Shown here: piece after piece, positions 40,899-52,200 of the stretch | Numbering within the stretch: the stretch's first letter is position 1 | Layout: the number at the start of each line of letters is the position of its first letter | Assembly (NCBI GenBank): GCA_000827325.1 | Contig: KN832879.1 | Location: 1,426,001 to 1,490,000, forward strand | Length of the DNA stretch: 64,000 nt | Source of the DNA: Oidiodendron maius Zn | Lineage: Eukaryota; Ascomycota; Leotiomycetes; Myxotrichaceae | Direction: 5' to 3' | The notes under the pieces: model-generated | What the model saw: the letters and a program-made list of their open reading frames with translations, nothing else | Database searches by the model: none | Told to the model about the DNA's origin: nothing | Position numbers and translations under genes: made by a program

Positions 40899-41146
40899 TG
40901 TCAGAGATTGCTTATATAATTGATACCCAATCCGGTGGATTGAAGCCCAACCCTAGAAGCATATAAACCCCTAAGCCAGAGGGTTATATCCTTAATTAAT
41001 TGAAGCACTTACACACCCTTTACAGCCCTATTTACGTGCCCTTTTACGGTTCATTGTTCTGCCAGTATAACCTGTAGAGGATATTACCGATACGTTGTAG
41101 TTGTAGCCGTATTAAGTTTAGCGCTGCATTGCTCGTAAACCTGACA
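40899..41146 (+). repeat. 3' LTR
   Basis: 248 bp, same ends as the 5' LTR, 98.4 percent identical to it, followed by the ATTAT target duplication. Confidence 0.97.
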
Positions 41147-42239
41147 ATTATGGTGCCTGATTGTGCGCCTGAGGCTGAAACATAGTTAATAGCACATCCT
41201 AAGTAGGTATTTTCTAAGCATTTTATTATAAGTCCTAATTAAGACCGAAAAACTCCTGTTTAGGCTAATGCTGTAGTAAATGATTCTACTTCGCACCCAC
41301 TTGCGAAGACCCATTAAACGACCCGGCACAACGCGGGAGCGCTCCAGAGACCTAAGGGGTACTTAGAAGGTAAAGCATGCTAGGTGACGACATAAAAGAG
41401 TAGTCGAGTTAGTACATTTGAGAGAGATCTCTCTCTTTCGTATCTTTGCCGCTTACCAGGGCCGGATGATAGGGGACGGTGTTGGGGTGGGGTTATGGGA
41501 GCGCGGCCATCCATATGGTGGTGGGGTGGTGATGGTTGAAGATTGTTGGTTAGGCGGGTGCCATGCGTAGCTCCGCGGACCCCTCTTTGATGGATCTGTG
41601 TAAATTCCAAATCTTTATCACTAAGTGGACGTTCACATACCTCCCTAGTACTATCCTCTTCCTTTTCTCCTATGGCGCTAAACGGACGTCTTAGGTCTCC
41701 GACTGGTTATGGAGGGATCCTCTGCGGGGCATTTATTTTGTGCGGGGTTGCAGAGGTTTCAGGGCATCTCGCGGCGCTAAACAACACCCTCCCCATGGAA
41801 TGCGACATGGCCCGATCGATCTTCTGCCGATCATATGCAGCTGAAAAAGACGATTACTCCGGCGGCGTTCCGACTTGTCATTTGGCATGGCACTTGAGGG
41901 TTCCCCATGTTCTGATGGAACGCCGAGGGGTGCGAACAATTCTTGTCCGAATAGGACAGATGCGTCCCACGCGCCGTTTCTTGAACTCGTGCCTTGGAAA
42001 CGGGATCTGCGCTACAGATTTCACGGCTTGTGCATTGCCATGGCGTTTTGGTGTGGCTTAGCAATCTGTAAGTCGATAGGGTCTTTAGACTATCTTACCC
42101 AGGGCCTAGAATTCCTCCCCATCTTTGCTCCGGGGTCCGATGCCCGCCCGTCTCCCAATCAGCTGCCCTGCCACGGCCTTATGCCCCTTTTTGTCCGTTC
42201 ATATCGGTGCCGTCCGTCCATGATTGTCCTTGGCTTTAA
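41147..42239. other. Intergenic, no supported gene
   Basis: This is the host DNA to the right of the Copia insertion. Frames on both strands at 41672-42061 overlap each other and have no family signature. A G-rich tract (ggacggtgttggggtggggtt) lies near 41475, split here as ggacggtgttgg / ggtggggtt. Nothing is supported as a gene. Confidence 0.4.
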
Positions 42240-42555
42240 CATTCGCCCTTTTCTTTAGCTGGAGCCGCACCACAGCCTCGTGCCCGCTGTAAGCTGCGCT
42301 CATCAGTGCCGTCCTTCACTGTTTGCTCTTGGCTTTGACATCCGCCCCTTTCTCTAGCAGGAGCCGCACCACAGCCTGCTGCCCGTGCCTAGCTGCACTC
42401 ATCAGCGCAGTGTATCCATCTTTTCTCTTGGCGTCGATATTCGCCCCTTTCTCTACCCGCAGCCCCACCAAGGTCTCGTGCCCCTTGTCGGCTGCCCATA
42501 TCCGTGCCGTTATTCCCTTATCGTCCTCTTTATTCAGATAACGTAACCTTTTCAC
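42240..42555 (-). pseudogene. Ankyrin-repeat remnant
   Basis: On the minus strand about three ankyrin repeats can be read: GITARIWAADKGHETLVGL, then GANIDAKRKDGYTALMSAAR, HGQQAVVRLLLEKGADVKAK and, past an in-frame stop, RTALMSAAYSGHEAVVRL. The consensus 'GxTALMxAAxxGHxAVVRLLLEKGADxxAK' is clear. There is no start and there are stops in or near the frame, so this is a relic of a longer ankyrin protein, perhaps once joined to the C2H2-like piece at 42621. Confidence 0.75.
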
Positions 42556-42620
42556 ATGATTTATTAAACCTTTCGTAAGAAGAAGATTCTCAGCAAGTGG
42601 CAGGATACTAAAGAAGGAAG

Positions 42621-43308
42621 CTAAATGCCACAGTGTGAATGAGTTAGGAGGTCAAGGTAGAATTTTGCTTCGCAACTATCAACATCACTGCTGGAGACTT
42701 TGGTTGCTCGCTCGCCCTCCATGACTTCTAATTGATCTCGATGTGTCTTCTTCCTACTTTTCAGTTGTTTTTCGATGTCGCTCGTAATGCCTTCCACCGG
42801 TTGCCCCTCCTTTACCTCGCATCCCTTGACTTCTAGAACATGATTTTTCAGTTCGTCCTCATTTGTATGGAGCACCTTGCATCGAGGGCAAGGCACTGAA
42901 ATATTCGATGAGAGCGATACAAGTGACCTCTAAACTACGTTAGCGGTTGTATGTTTAATTCTGAGGGGAGACACACTTGACGCGAGCTATTGTTTCTAGA
43001 GGAGTTAAAGCACATGGTCGCCAGCAGCGAATTTGGTGGCAATATGTCCGTGGATCATGTTTCCGATCCGGGCAGGCAAATCTTCTCTTTTCTTGTGAGA
43101 CATTCGGTGGCGACTCAATTTTCGGGCGCTTAGGATCTCGTTTGCCATCGCTATCGAAGTCTTCGTCGCCTTCATCGTTGTATCTCTGTCGTTTTTGTCC
43201 CGTGTACGCCGCCGCCAGCCCCAGCCCTAGCCGTTCTAGAGGATCGGCACGGCCGCTGCCACTCCGCCCGCCAGAGTCTATTTGTCTTATCCTTCGCCTA
43301 GCAGCCAC
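42621..43308 (-). pseudogene. C2H2-like zinc-finger protein remnant
   Basis: On the minus strand, exon-like text 43308-42977 reads DPLERLGLGLAAAYTGQKRQ, DEDFDSDGKRDPKRPK and RRFACPDRKHDPRTYC. After a GTGTGT...TAG intron comes GHLYRSHRI, and then in a shifted frame PCPRCKVLHTNEDELKNHV. This matches a fungal family with 'FACPYYKRNPRKY...EHLYR.H..P..CPRC...F....EL..H', a degenerate C2H2 pair before a variable tail. Two faults are visible: no ATG opens the first exon (only a GTG, next to a MITE-like terminal sequence), and one base is out of frame between RSHRI and CPRC. I call it a pseudogene; an unusual intron could explain the second fault. Confidence 0.6.
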
Positions 43309-43323
43309 TGCCTACGCTAGCAG
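43287..43323. repeat. Isolated copy of the MITE terminal repeat
   Basis: TTATCC followed by CAGCCACTGCCTACGCTAG (19 bases identical to the reverse complement of 11360-11378, the right end of the MITE). It sits exactly at the 5' edge of the C2H2-like remnant. A partner end was not found nearby. Confidence 0.65.
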
Positions 43324-43876
43324 GGGTCCCTATAAATACCCTACTCAAAGCTCCTGGCGGCTTCACATATGAGAGGTGTACAGCCGCTGGCAATTGCAAG
43401 ATGCATACGGGACATAATTATGCATAAAGGGAGATCTCGATGATAGATCTGTAACGGGCTGAGCCCCAGAGAGGCTCGCCTTCTGCTTGTGACACCAAAA
43501 CATACTACCAGATTTTCCATCCTCCTAAGCAAGCCTTCATTTAACAAACCGCGTCTACAATTCCTTGTTCTCCTCTGTTGAGCTGTGATCGTGCTCCATT
43601 TGATGTCGCACACGTCTATGCATCGTGAGTTATAGCAAGTCGCCAACGGCATTAGTTACTCAAGTAGCTGTATCGCAGTGTCAAGAGCTTACTGAACATG
43701 GATATCACGTTTCTAAAGTATTGTTGAGCATAAATCCTACTAAAACTAGGAATGGAAACTCACACTACATTCAAGTTACCAAGAATGTGAGAAATTAACA
43801 TCCTAGGGTCGATAAGGCTATTTCTCAAATACTTCCTATCTGTAACTCCCCTTTAAAGCGCAAGGTCATATTTATT

Positions 43877-44140
43877 AAGGATACAACACTCCCTGCTCTT
43901 GCTGATCAGTCTGCCCTACAGACAATCAACCAAGGCCTAGTAAATAAAGCTAGCCAGCAAAGGCGCAAAAGGATAAATAAGAATTGCAGGGAGGCTCGAG
44001 TATTAAGTGTTTTAGAGATACGAGAGAGGATCCAAGAGAGGGAGGCTAAGGAGGCTGTAGAGGAGGTAATTAAGACTAGAAACAGGGCCTTACGTAGTAT
44101 TAGTTGTGGTGGTTGCAAATGTGTATTTCGGACGGGCCAT
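43877..44140 (+). pseudogene. C-terminal remnant of a pogo-like (DDE) transposase
   Basis: The frame reads KDTTLPALADQSALQTINQ, then NKASQQRRKRINKNCREARV, LSVLEIRERIQEREAKEAVE and RALRSISCGGCKCVF. A lysine/arginine-rich stretch, a 'R.L...E..E..E.RE..E' helix and a terminal Cys-rich tail are usual in the C-terminus of fungal pogo/Fot-like transposases. The catalytic DDE part is missing; upstream sequence 43690-43870 is broken by stops. It might have served the MITE at 11203, whose TA target site is of the same superfamily. Confidence 0.5.
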
Positions 44141-44147
44141 TTCAGGG

Positions 44148-44198
44148 GTGGGCCAGGACCAGGTGTGGGCCAGGACTAGGTGTGGGCCAGGACCAGGT
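44148..44198. repeat. 17-bp tandem repeat, three units
   Basis: GTGGGCCAGGACCAGGT occurs at 44148-44164, 44165-44181 (one C-to-T change) and 44182-44198, just after the transposase remnant. Confidence 0.9.
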
Positions 44199-44561
44199 GG
44201 CTTACGTTAGTGGTTGGGACGCAGGCAACGTGGTGCAGCGGGCGAGGTTATTGGAATCGGCAGTGCTGAACCTATGTAGCCCCAGGTACGAATCGTACTT
44301 TGGACCGGGATTTACAGGCTTCTCTTTAATCAACGCACTTGTGGTTGGGGGCTAAATACTCAGTACTAGCTACAGTACTAATTATAGCACAGCGGCAATC
44401 AACCAAGCCCCCACTTAGGCTGACCTTCTGTCCATTCTCCATCCTCTCTCATCTTCTTTATTTCAAAACCCTTTAATATCAAAGCTCGTCCTAGAGCGAA
44501 TCGCAATATCTTTCTAATACTACAATCCGACCGCCTCAAGTCACCCGATAAATCCGTCGTG

Positions 44562-46541
44562 ATGCCTTCGGAGCGGGTGGACGCTTCTTCATGGCAAGAG
44601 CTTGCGCAGCCAGAATCAGAGCAACCAGAGTCAGAGCAATCGGAATCTCGGCAAAAGTTTCCACTCCTCCCTATTTTCCCACAGCATCCTGCTACGAGCA
44701 CCGAGCAAACCGCCTTGAGCCGAAGCCTAAGCCATGTAGGCTCTTCCAAGACATTCCACTCGCTAAAAGATACATGACTTTCAGAGATCCTAGCGCTCTG
44801 TTTTAGTGTTCGGTGTCTATTGGCAATTATATTGATTCTGGCCGTCTCTGACGGTAAAGAAACTCCCAGCCTTCCTAAATCTCTCACGCTTAACACAATT
44901 GTGGCTATTCTGGCCACCGTGTCTCGATCGGCTTTACTTTTCACCGTCGCTACCGTAATCGGTCAACTCAAATGGCCCTGGATCCTCGGCCAGCGAACTT
45001 TAATAGACCTCCAGACGTTCGATGATGCTAGTCGCGGTCCTCTAGGCTGCATTAAGCTTCTTACCACCCGCGTGGGCCTTTCTTTTACTCTGCTAGGAGC
45101 TATTATAACTATCGGAAGTTTAGCCTTCGATCCGTTCTTACAGCAGCTGGTAGGCTCCCTCGTGATACAAAGCTACCAAAACTCGAGCCTAGCCTTCACT
45201 AGTCAAGGGAATGGTTTTGCAATGAATCCTCTCAGCCAGCAGTTTGAAGCCGCAATCTATGCAGGGCTGTATTCTAATCCAAGCTCATTTGACCCCAAGC
45301 CAGCATGCCCGACAGGAAATTGCGTATGGCCTACTTATGGTTCTATTGGATGGTGTAGTAAATGCCAGAACTTTACTAGCAACGCTGTTGTACGGGACTG
45401 TGATTTTAATCTCAGTATCATTGCCAACAGTCTCAGGAGTGGCGAAACACAGACGCTCGCATGCCGGGTCGAGTTTGCTGATGGTAATCAAGTTCAGACT
45501 CCTATCACAATCACACAAAATACGGCTGACAACACTACTTTCGACATAATTGAAACGCAATTAAATTTCACCTCTATATCTACCCTGGACGGACCATATA
45601 TATCTTCCCAGCCCACGAGTAGTTTTCTCGGGATCAAAGCCCCCCAGCTAGCTATGGGCTATGCATCCATAGGACAAGTGGGCCCTGAAGGCCCTGACGT
45701 CCCAGTGCGGCAATTTGACACCGCGTATGAGTGTATCCTCGATCTTTGCGTTAGAGAGTACAATGTGTCCATGAGCGGAGGTGTTCCTAATGTTCAAATC
45801 GTTGGAACGCACTATGGAAACAAGTTTACAAGAAACCTCACAGTCGATTCGATGAGCCGACCCTTTTGGTGCTGGAGTCTATCGGACCCGGATGACTTGG
45901 ATTTCAATTTTACAGTAGCAGCTGGCAACAGCGCTTATACCTATAGGTTTGCGACTACAGTTTACTTCGTCGACAATCGCAACTTCTCTTTCTGCAGCCC
46001 GTGGGAATACACAAACTGGGGCGATAATGTTGCTCTCTTAATCAATACCACATCTGCAAGCGGGTTTCAATACAATGTCAACAATAGTTCGGGCGGTACA
46101 CTCGATGAGAGTGGGATGGATGTCTCTGAGCAGTCTACAGGCATAATTAACCTACTAACATCAAATGTATCTCTCGAAGGTATATTTAGCAATATTGCAT
46201 CTAGTCTCACGCAGCTAACGCTAGAGACTACCGCCGTGAATATCACTGGCCAGGTTTCGTTCCCTATTATCCTGATTAAAATCTATTGGAAATGGTTATT
46301 ACTACCAATAACGTTAGAGGTTATGGCAATCATATTGCTGCTTTACGCAATGGTGCATACTAAGCTAAGGAAGGTACCTCTATGGAAATCATCAAGCCTG
46401 GCCCTCTTATATCACGGATTAACAGATGATGGTAAAGATAAACTAGAAATAAATAAGCTGAGCAAAATGGAGCTAGATGCTAAGGACGTAAAGGTTAGGC
46501 TGGTCTTTAACAATGGGTGGTTTCTTAAGAAGATAGAGTAA
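44562..46541 (+). pseudogene. DUF3176 membrane protein interrupted by one TGA
   Basis: One frame runs from ATG 44562 to TAA 46541 (about 660 codons) with a single TGA at 44775-44777. Text before the stop is polar (EQPESEQSESRQ); text after it continues the family pattern LSEILALCFSV, then ILAVSDGKETPSLP, LTLNTIVAILATVSRSALL, IGQLKWPWILGQRTL, FDDASRGPLGCIKLL and AFDPFLQQLVGSL. This is the DUF3176 domain; a large extracellular region with cysteine pairs (ACPTGNCVWPTYGSIGWC) and many N-glycosylation sites follows, then a last membrane helix (LLLPITLEVMAIILLLYA) and a short cytosolic tail. Homologues have Trp where the TGA stands, so TGG to TGA is likely. It is either a young pseudogene or a polymorphic allele. 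The function of the family is unknown. Confidence 0.8.
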
Positions 46542-46725
46542 TGGGTGAGGACATACAGAATTATATCTCATTCTTATTGTTTGTATAACTCGGGTGGAAA
46601 AGGTAGGTTCAAATTCAAGTATACTAACGTCCGTCCCTGCGTCCCGAGACGCACCCTGTCACGAGACGAATCTATAGTTTTGGAATCACAAATATTTTCC
46701 CGCGACCGGAGCCGCGCTCTGTACG

Positions 46726-47235
46726 CTTAAAGGCCACTCAGCTTATGTTCTCTCAGTGACCTTCTCGCCGGATGGCAAGCAGGTCATGTCTAGGTCTGGG
46801 GACAAGACTATACGGCCCTGGGATGCCGCGACTGGATCCGTCATGGATATAATGACTATCCGCGTGGACCCGAATATCCGAATATCCGAACATCATCCAC
46901 ATTACTTTTTGAAAAGTGGACTACTGGTCGGTTATCCTCTGTAAAATAAATTTAGCAGGGAGAGTCAGGGTCTACGACAAAGCCTCTGTGGAAAACCAGC
47001 CTTCTGAATTAATAGTCTTGTTATGGTCGACATTGGTGAAGGAAGCAAAACGAAGATTTATAATGAATAGGTGAATAATGTTTTTCTGAGTCAGAGCTCA
47101 CCTGCAATTCATACCTCATTTAGTCCAAAGCACCCCCCTAAACTTTTGAACTACAGACGCTTAAGGGCCACTCAGACCTTATCCTCTCGGCCACTTTCTC
47201 GCCGGATAGTAGGCAGGTTGTATCTATATCAATAT
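46726..47235 (+). pseudogene. WD40-repeat remnants (NLR/STAND-like sensor relic)
   Basis: Two WD40 units can be read: [20 protein letters not shown], then [14 protein letters not shown] (46726-46845), and LKGHSDLILSATFSPDSRQV (about 47158-47225). 'LxGHSxxVxSVxFSPDGxxVxSxSxDKTIRxWDAATG' is the repeat found in tens of copies at the C-terminus of fungal NACHT/NLR-like proteins. Here only two broken copies remain, separated by about 310 bp of stops. No NTPase domain is present in the window. Confidence 0.75.
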
Positions 47236-49277
47236 CAATGAACCATTGAAACTCCGAAAGGTCTGCCGATGACGGATATGGAGATATCTATATCATATGC
47301 TCGACCGTCGTGATGAGGAGCCTGTTAGATCTCTTTGGGATATTCACGTTACTCTAATCCTGCAGTCCATTTTCGCTTGTCTATGGGGAAGACGATTTTT
47401 TGTCGCGGATAGGGGGTGACGTATGGGGATTGGCACATTGACTTCGCAGAAAAACAACTGCACATTGGGATCGTGCTGGGGGTCAGTGTTCCATTTATAT
47501 TCTGTCCTGTGTCTGACTCACGTTATCGTCTTGTTGGCCCTGCATATGTTCACACCATTATGACGGGCAGGTGCTCAGAAACCCAGGGGATATTTGTGTT
47601 GAGCAAATAGAAATCACATGATGGGAAGATCAGGCTCACTTGAGACGCTGATTTCTGGAGGGGGTAATCGAAATATATCTTTATATATGACGTTGGAAAT
47701 CTGGCAAGACACTGGCACCCGACGGCAATCTCCAGTAGCATCATTTCCGCATCATTTGCTTATCCTTTCCCGATTTTCTCAACGCTGTGCGTTTCACGGC
47801 CTTGGCGCGCGGAGCATGCATTACCAGCCTTATACCAACACCGCTTGCTCTCACGTGGGATATCGTGTAGGCAATGGTTGCAGTTTCCCTAGAGGAGTAA
47901 CTAATAGTAAAGACTATAAAGAAGATAAATGGGAGGAGATAAATGCGAGCTTTAACAGTAGTAGTATTACGTGTAAATTAAAAGAAGATAGGGATTATAT
48001 GGATAGGAATAAAGATTATAGTGCTCCCTATAGAGGTTATAGTGAAAGGGATAAGAATTGCAAGAGACTTAAAGAATTTAATAGGGAAATTGCGACGTGA
48101 TATAGTGGTAAAATAGTGCATACTTATTAGACCCCTAGCAAAATAAAGAGAACGGTAGAACAGACGAAGAGGCTAATGATCTTTCCACTATTCCATCGGT
48201 AGAGTGAATCGACTGAACGAGATGACCATGATTCAAGAAGAGCGACGTATCGTTGGCTGGTATGCTACTATTGTTGAGCTTATGCCGAACAGTTGAAAGA
48301 CATTGTTCTCTGCTAAAGCCCCGTCGACTACGCGCGTCGTTAATAGACTGATTGCATTTAAAGTATGGAAGTGCGACCGGCGACTTTCGCTATGAATATA
48401 CGTCGTTGAATTGGCTTGCAATGGCAGTTTCAGCATAAGGCTGAACAAGGTTGAGGTCTACATATTACTGTAGAGTGTGCTAGAAGTCATGCCTTGTCGG
48501 AATTGATTGGCGAAGCGATTCAACTCTCCGCTAAGTTGGTATTGGCTAGTAAAAATAGTCCTTGCTTCATGTGAACCCTTTTGAAGTGCTCTGTGTCCGA
48601 ATGTGGCCTGTGGTGGCTGAGCATTTTTCAGCCCGCGTCTCTCTCTTCTCGTTCGTTTTGGGGTTGGATTGAAAGCCCCGTGGACGCGCAGTAACAGCCT
48701 TGGAATACCTTAACTTCGCAAAAGAGACTCATAATCATTACCCTCCCATTACAGCTATGAGCGAAATCCGTGTCCTACTTCCAAACAGAACTAATTAAAG
48801 TAGACCAAAAGCGATAAACCTAGTATGAGCATAATCTACTTTTCTATTGAAAGCCGGAAGTGCTAGCGCTTGAATCAGGTAATAAGGCACAGACTGAAGG
48901 CAGCAGCCATCCAGCTGTCCTTTCTACTTCCGGGCAGGCTCCCATTCAAATTATTCGCTAGTGAAGTCGGCTTCCCCTTTGAAGCCTTCGCAGAGATATT
49001 CTGCTCAGCTTATGCACTATACCATGAGAAGCGAGTGCTACAGCCGAGGAGCCATCACACCCATTGCAATTATCGTCTAACAAATCGTTGACACCCCAGT
49101 TTGTGCATTTCCTCCTGCCCGCCCGTCAGCATCTTCCCCTCCCTCGACCAAACTCTCTACAGACAGTTGTCCTTCCTGTAATGCTCCTCTCGACAGATAA
49201 TTCCCATTTGCTGCCAACTTTCTCTCTTCTCTCCTAACCCTGCATTCTACTCGGCACGGCAGTACACCGTCTACAAT
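47236..49277. other. Intergenic or relic DNA
   Basis: At 47880-48100 a + strand frame is rich in Lys, Asp, Tyr and Asn (DYKEDKWEEINASFNSS) and AT-biased, as expected of a decayed sequence. No recognised domain occurs elsewhere. The last 200 bp before 49278 are CT-rich and form the leader of the following gene. Confidence 0.45.
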
Positions 49278-52200
49278 ATGGCTTCCTCTCAGCCCAAGAC
49301 CCCTCACCCAGCCTACTTGGAGGATGCCGACGAGGACGGCAACATCGTGGAGAAGGGCTCGCGGCGGAGCGCCAGGAAGAAGGAGGGCAAGAAGAAGTCC
49401 AAGCCCAAAGTGTCGCACCCCTCCCGCCAGGAGAAGAAGCGGTCCAAGAGCGATTCGGATGCCGAGGCCTCGGGGTATACAGGCCCAGCTATGTTGTCCG
49501 GCGCGCAGGACGATGATGCCGTGGGAGCCCGCGAGGCCAAGATCGAGCGCCGGCGAAGCACCGCGGGGGCGTCGAGCAAGCCCAAGGGATACGACGGCAA
49601 AAGCTCCTCCAAGTCCACAGTGGACGAGGCGAAATACTATGGCATCCCCAAGTCGAAGACCCAGCCCATCCCCACGACCATGGCTCAGCCGATATCATAT
49701 CGCGCGCGCCCTTCCATTCTTACCACCCAGTCCCATCCCGCCAGACCACTCAGTTACCATGCCGCCTATCCAGGTACGGTTTTGCATGGCCCGCCTATAT
49801 CACACCAAGGCTTCTGGCAACAAGCCCCATCGCACTATCCTCCCCTAGCCCCATCCGCCATGTTCGTCCCCAATGCTCCTTCCCCCGCAGACTACCAAAC
49901 CGCGGCGTGGCCGNNNNNNNNNNNNNNNNNNNNNNNNNNNNNNNNNNNNNNNNNNNNNNNNNNNNNNNNNNNNNNNNNNNNNNNNNNNNNNNNNNNNNNN
50001 NNNNNNNNNNNNNNNNNNNNNNNNNNNNNNNNNNNNNNNNNNNNNNNNNNNNNNNNNNNNNNNNNNNNNNNNNNNNNNNNNNNNNNNNNNNNNNNNNNNN
50101 NNNNNNNATACGACGGCAAAAGCTCCTCCAAGTCCACAGTGGACGAGGCGAAATACTATGGCATCCCCAAGTCGAAGACCCAGCCCATCCCCACGACCAT
50201 GGCTCAGCCGATATCATATCGCGCGCGCCCTTCCATTCTTACCACCCAGTCCCATCCCGCCAGACCACTCAGTTACCATGCCGCCTATCCAGGTACGGTT
50301 TTGCATGGCCCGCCTATATCACACCAAGGCTTCTGGCAACAAGCCCCATCGCACTATCCTCCCCTAGCCCCATCCGCCATGTTCGTCCCCAATGCTCCTT
50401 CCCCCGCAGACTACCAAACCGCGGCGTGGCCGCTGACCCCGAGGGCCTTGACCGATAGATTCCCGCCGAGAACTGGTTCCGGCTATGGTTTCCGCGACCC
50501 TATCATCCAACAGCAGAACGTGGACGACTACAAAGATGGATATTCATCAGCGACAGAGGGCGGTCCAGCGCGGGCGAGCGTCCGTACTCTCTCAAATCGA
50601 GAGTCCGTCCGCACACAGGCCGAGCTAGACTATGATGGCGTTAGTGGATCAAGTGTCCCTCTGACAGCCGATATGCTTCGCCGCCAGCAGAGAGGCCAAG
50701 GAGGCGCATCCCGTTATACTAAATCCTCTGGCTCACGCGATGAATTAGACTATAAAAAGTCTTCCACGACTGGTCTCTCTATTGATTCTGGCTATGGGTC
50801 CTTGTCTACGCAGAAACTCGAGAATTTGTTGAACGGAGACCAACAGAAGCAGCATATACAGCCTCATACTGCCGTTATTGAGGAACAGCCCGAAAACGAT
50901 GAGACGGATACGATGACGGTCTATTCTGAAGCAGAAAGCTTACAGGGCTCTAAGATTCAAGGATATATTTCTGATTTCGCTGACGAACTCCACAGCGCCC
51001 TGGCCCCAGACTTTGGTAGGGAGGGCTTTGATAAAGTCGCACCTATACTTGGTGATATTCTACAAGACTTTGCTATAAGAATTGGCCATGAACAGTCCAA
51101 TAAAATCCAAATGCATAAATACATCATGTATATTATATACAAACACCGTAGGTACGTGGATGCCGCCACTGTATTAACGTCAACCCTGAGACACATGCAA
51201 TGGCCACCTAGGTGGCCATGATAATGGTCTCCAAGTGATTGTATAGGGACTATTACGGGGTTATAGTCCAGGTTTAGGTGCATTCTTTTATTCTTAAAAA
51301 AGACTAACGCTCCGGGCAGTCAAATAATTACAAGTCTTGCTAAAAGATACCTCGAGGATGAAGAAGAGGATCAGGGCGAAACCGATTTGCACACCGTGGA
51401 AGACGTAATGTCAATAGAAGAAAAACTTAAAATGGCAGCTTGGGAAAAAGTGGAGAGTGAGCCGAGCAGGCAGAAAAAGCCAGTCGATAATGAGACCTAT
51501 ATTGATACGCCCGACGATGATGAGCTTGAAATCGCAGATCTAAACAGACATCAAAAAATTATCACCGAGTCACTAGCCTATCATTGGCTGGTGTCTTCCA
51601 TAAATCGAGAGAATACTATGACCACCATGGGCTCGAACTTAGCTAGCGCGATTAGGCATCAAATTGCACAGAAGCTTGGTAGGTTACGGACTATCAGCCG
51701 AAAAGCTCCTATTAAAGTGGAGAGCGTCACGTTTGAAGTCTCATTGGACTTCCTGGGTTTCTTCGAAAAGCAACAGTATAATTTGTCCGCGGCGAAGGCC
51801 TTGCCAAAGGTGGTCACGCTTACCGGAGAAGGCGATAATGTGCAGGCAGTAACATGCCTTGAATATATGACACAGACATGGCCTCAGACAGGACCGTCGA
51901 TCATACAATTTCTACAGCAGCTATTAGAAGACAAAATAGCAAACTGTGCCGGTTCGTTGCTTGTCCCATCTTTAAACCTTACCAAGATCTATTACTGATT
52001 TAATTGTGTCTTGGCAGCTACTCTGCCGGATGGAACGCAATTGATAGCTTCACTTAGAAAAGGGGTTTTGCATATCCAAGTCACCGGGATTTCTTGTTCA
52101 ATTGTGGAAGTTGGGGAGCAACTTGCATGGCTAGGTGCTGCTCTTCAATTTCCACAGGAAGAAGGTGTAACATACTGCGTGCCATTAGTAGACATATCTA

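Larger units (their letters stand above)
35908..41146 (+). mobile_element. Full-length Ty1/Copia LTR retrotransposon, 5239 bp
   Basis: Two 248-bp LTRs (35908-36155, 40899-41146) start TGTCAG and end CTGACA. They enclose a primer site, one long gag-pol frame and a polypurine tract. The insertion is bordered by a perfect 5-bp target duplication, ATTAT at 35903-35907 and 41147-41151. Domain order is gag with zinc knuckle, protease, integrase, reverse transcriptase, RNase H, the order that defines the Copia superfamily. The coding frame is full of stops and several catalytic residues are changed, so this copy cannot make its own proteins. Structure (LTRs, primer site, tract, target duplication) is intact, so it could have been mobilised in trans. 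Confidence 0.97.

Noticed and set aside
41672-42064. Overlapping frames on both strands right of the Copia element
   Set aside because: Neither strand shows a family motif, leader or splice pattern; both are probably chance frames in GC-richer DNA.
44399-44944. 181-codon minus-strand frame overlapping the DUF3176 start
   Set aside because: It is antisense to well conserved DUF3176 codons and has no domain of its own (Cys/Ser/Asp repeats mirror the Glu/Gln/Ser coding text).
49589-50432. Genuine internal protein repeat of about 108 residues
   Set aside because: The two copies are base-identical, end exactly at the N run, and the family does not show such a repeat; an assembly overlap explains it better.
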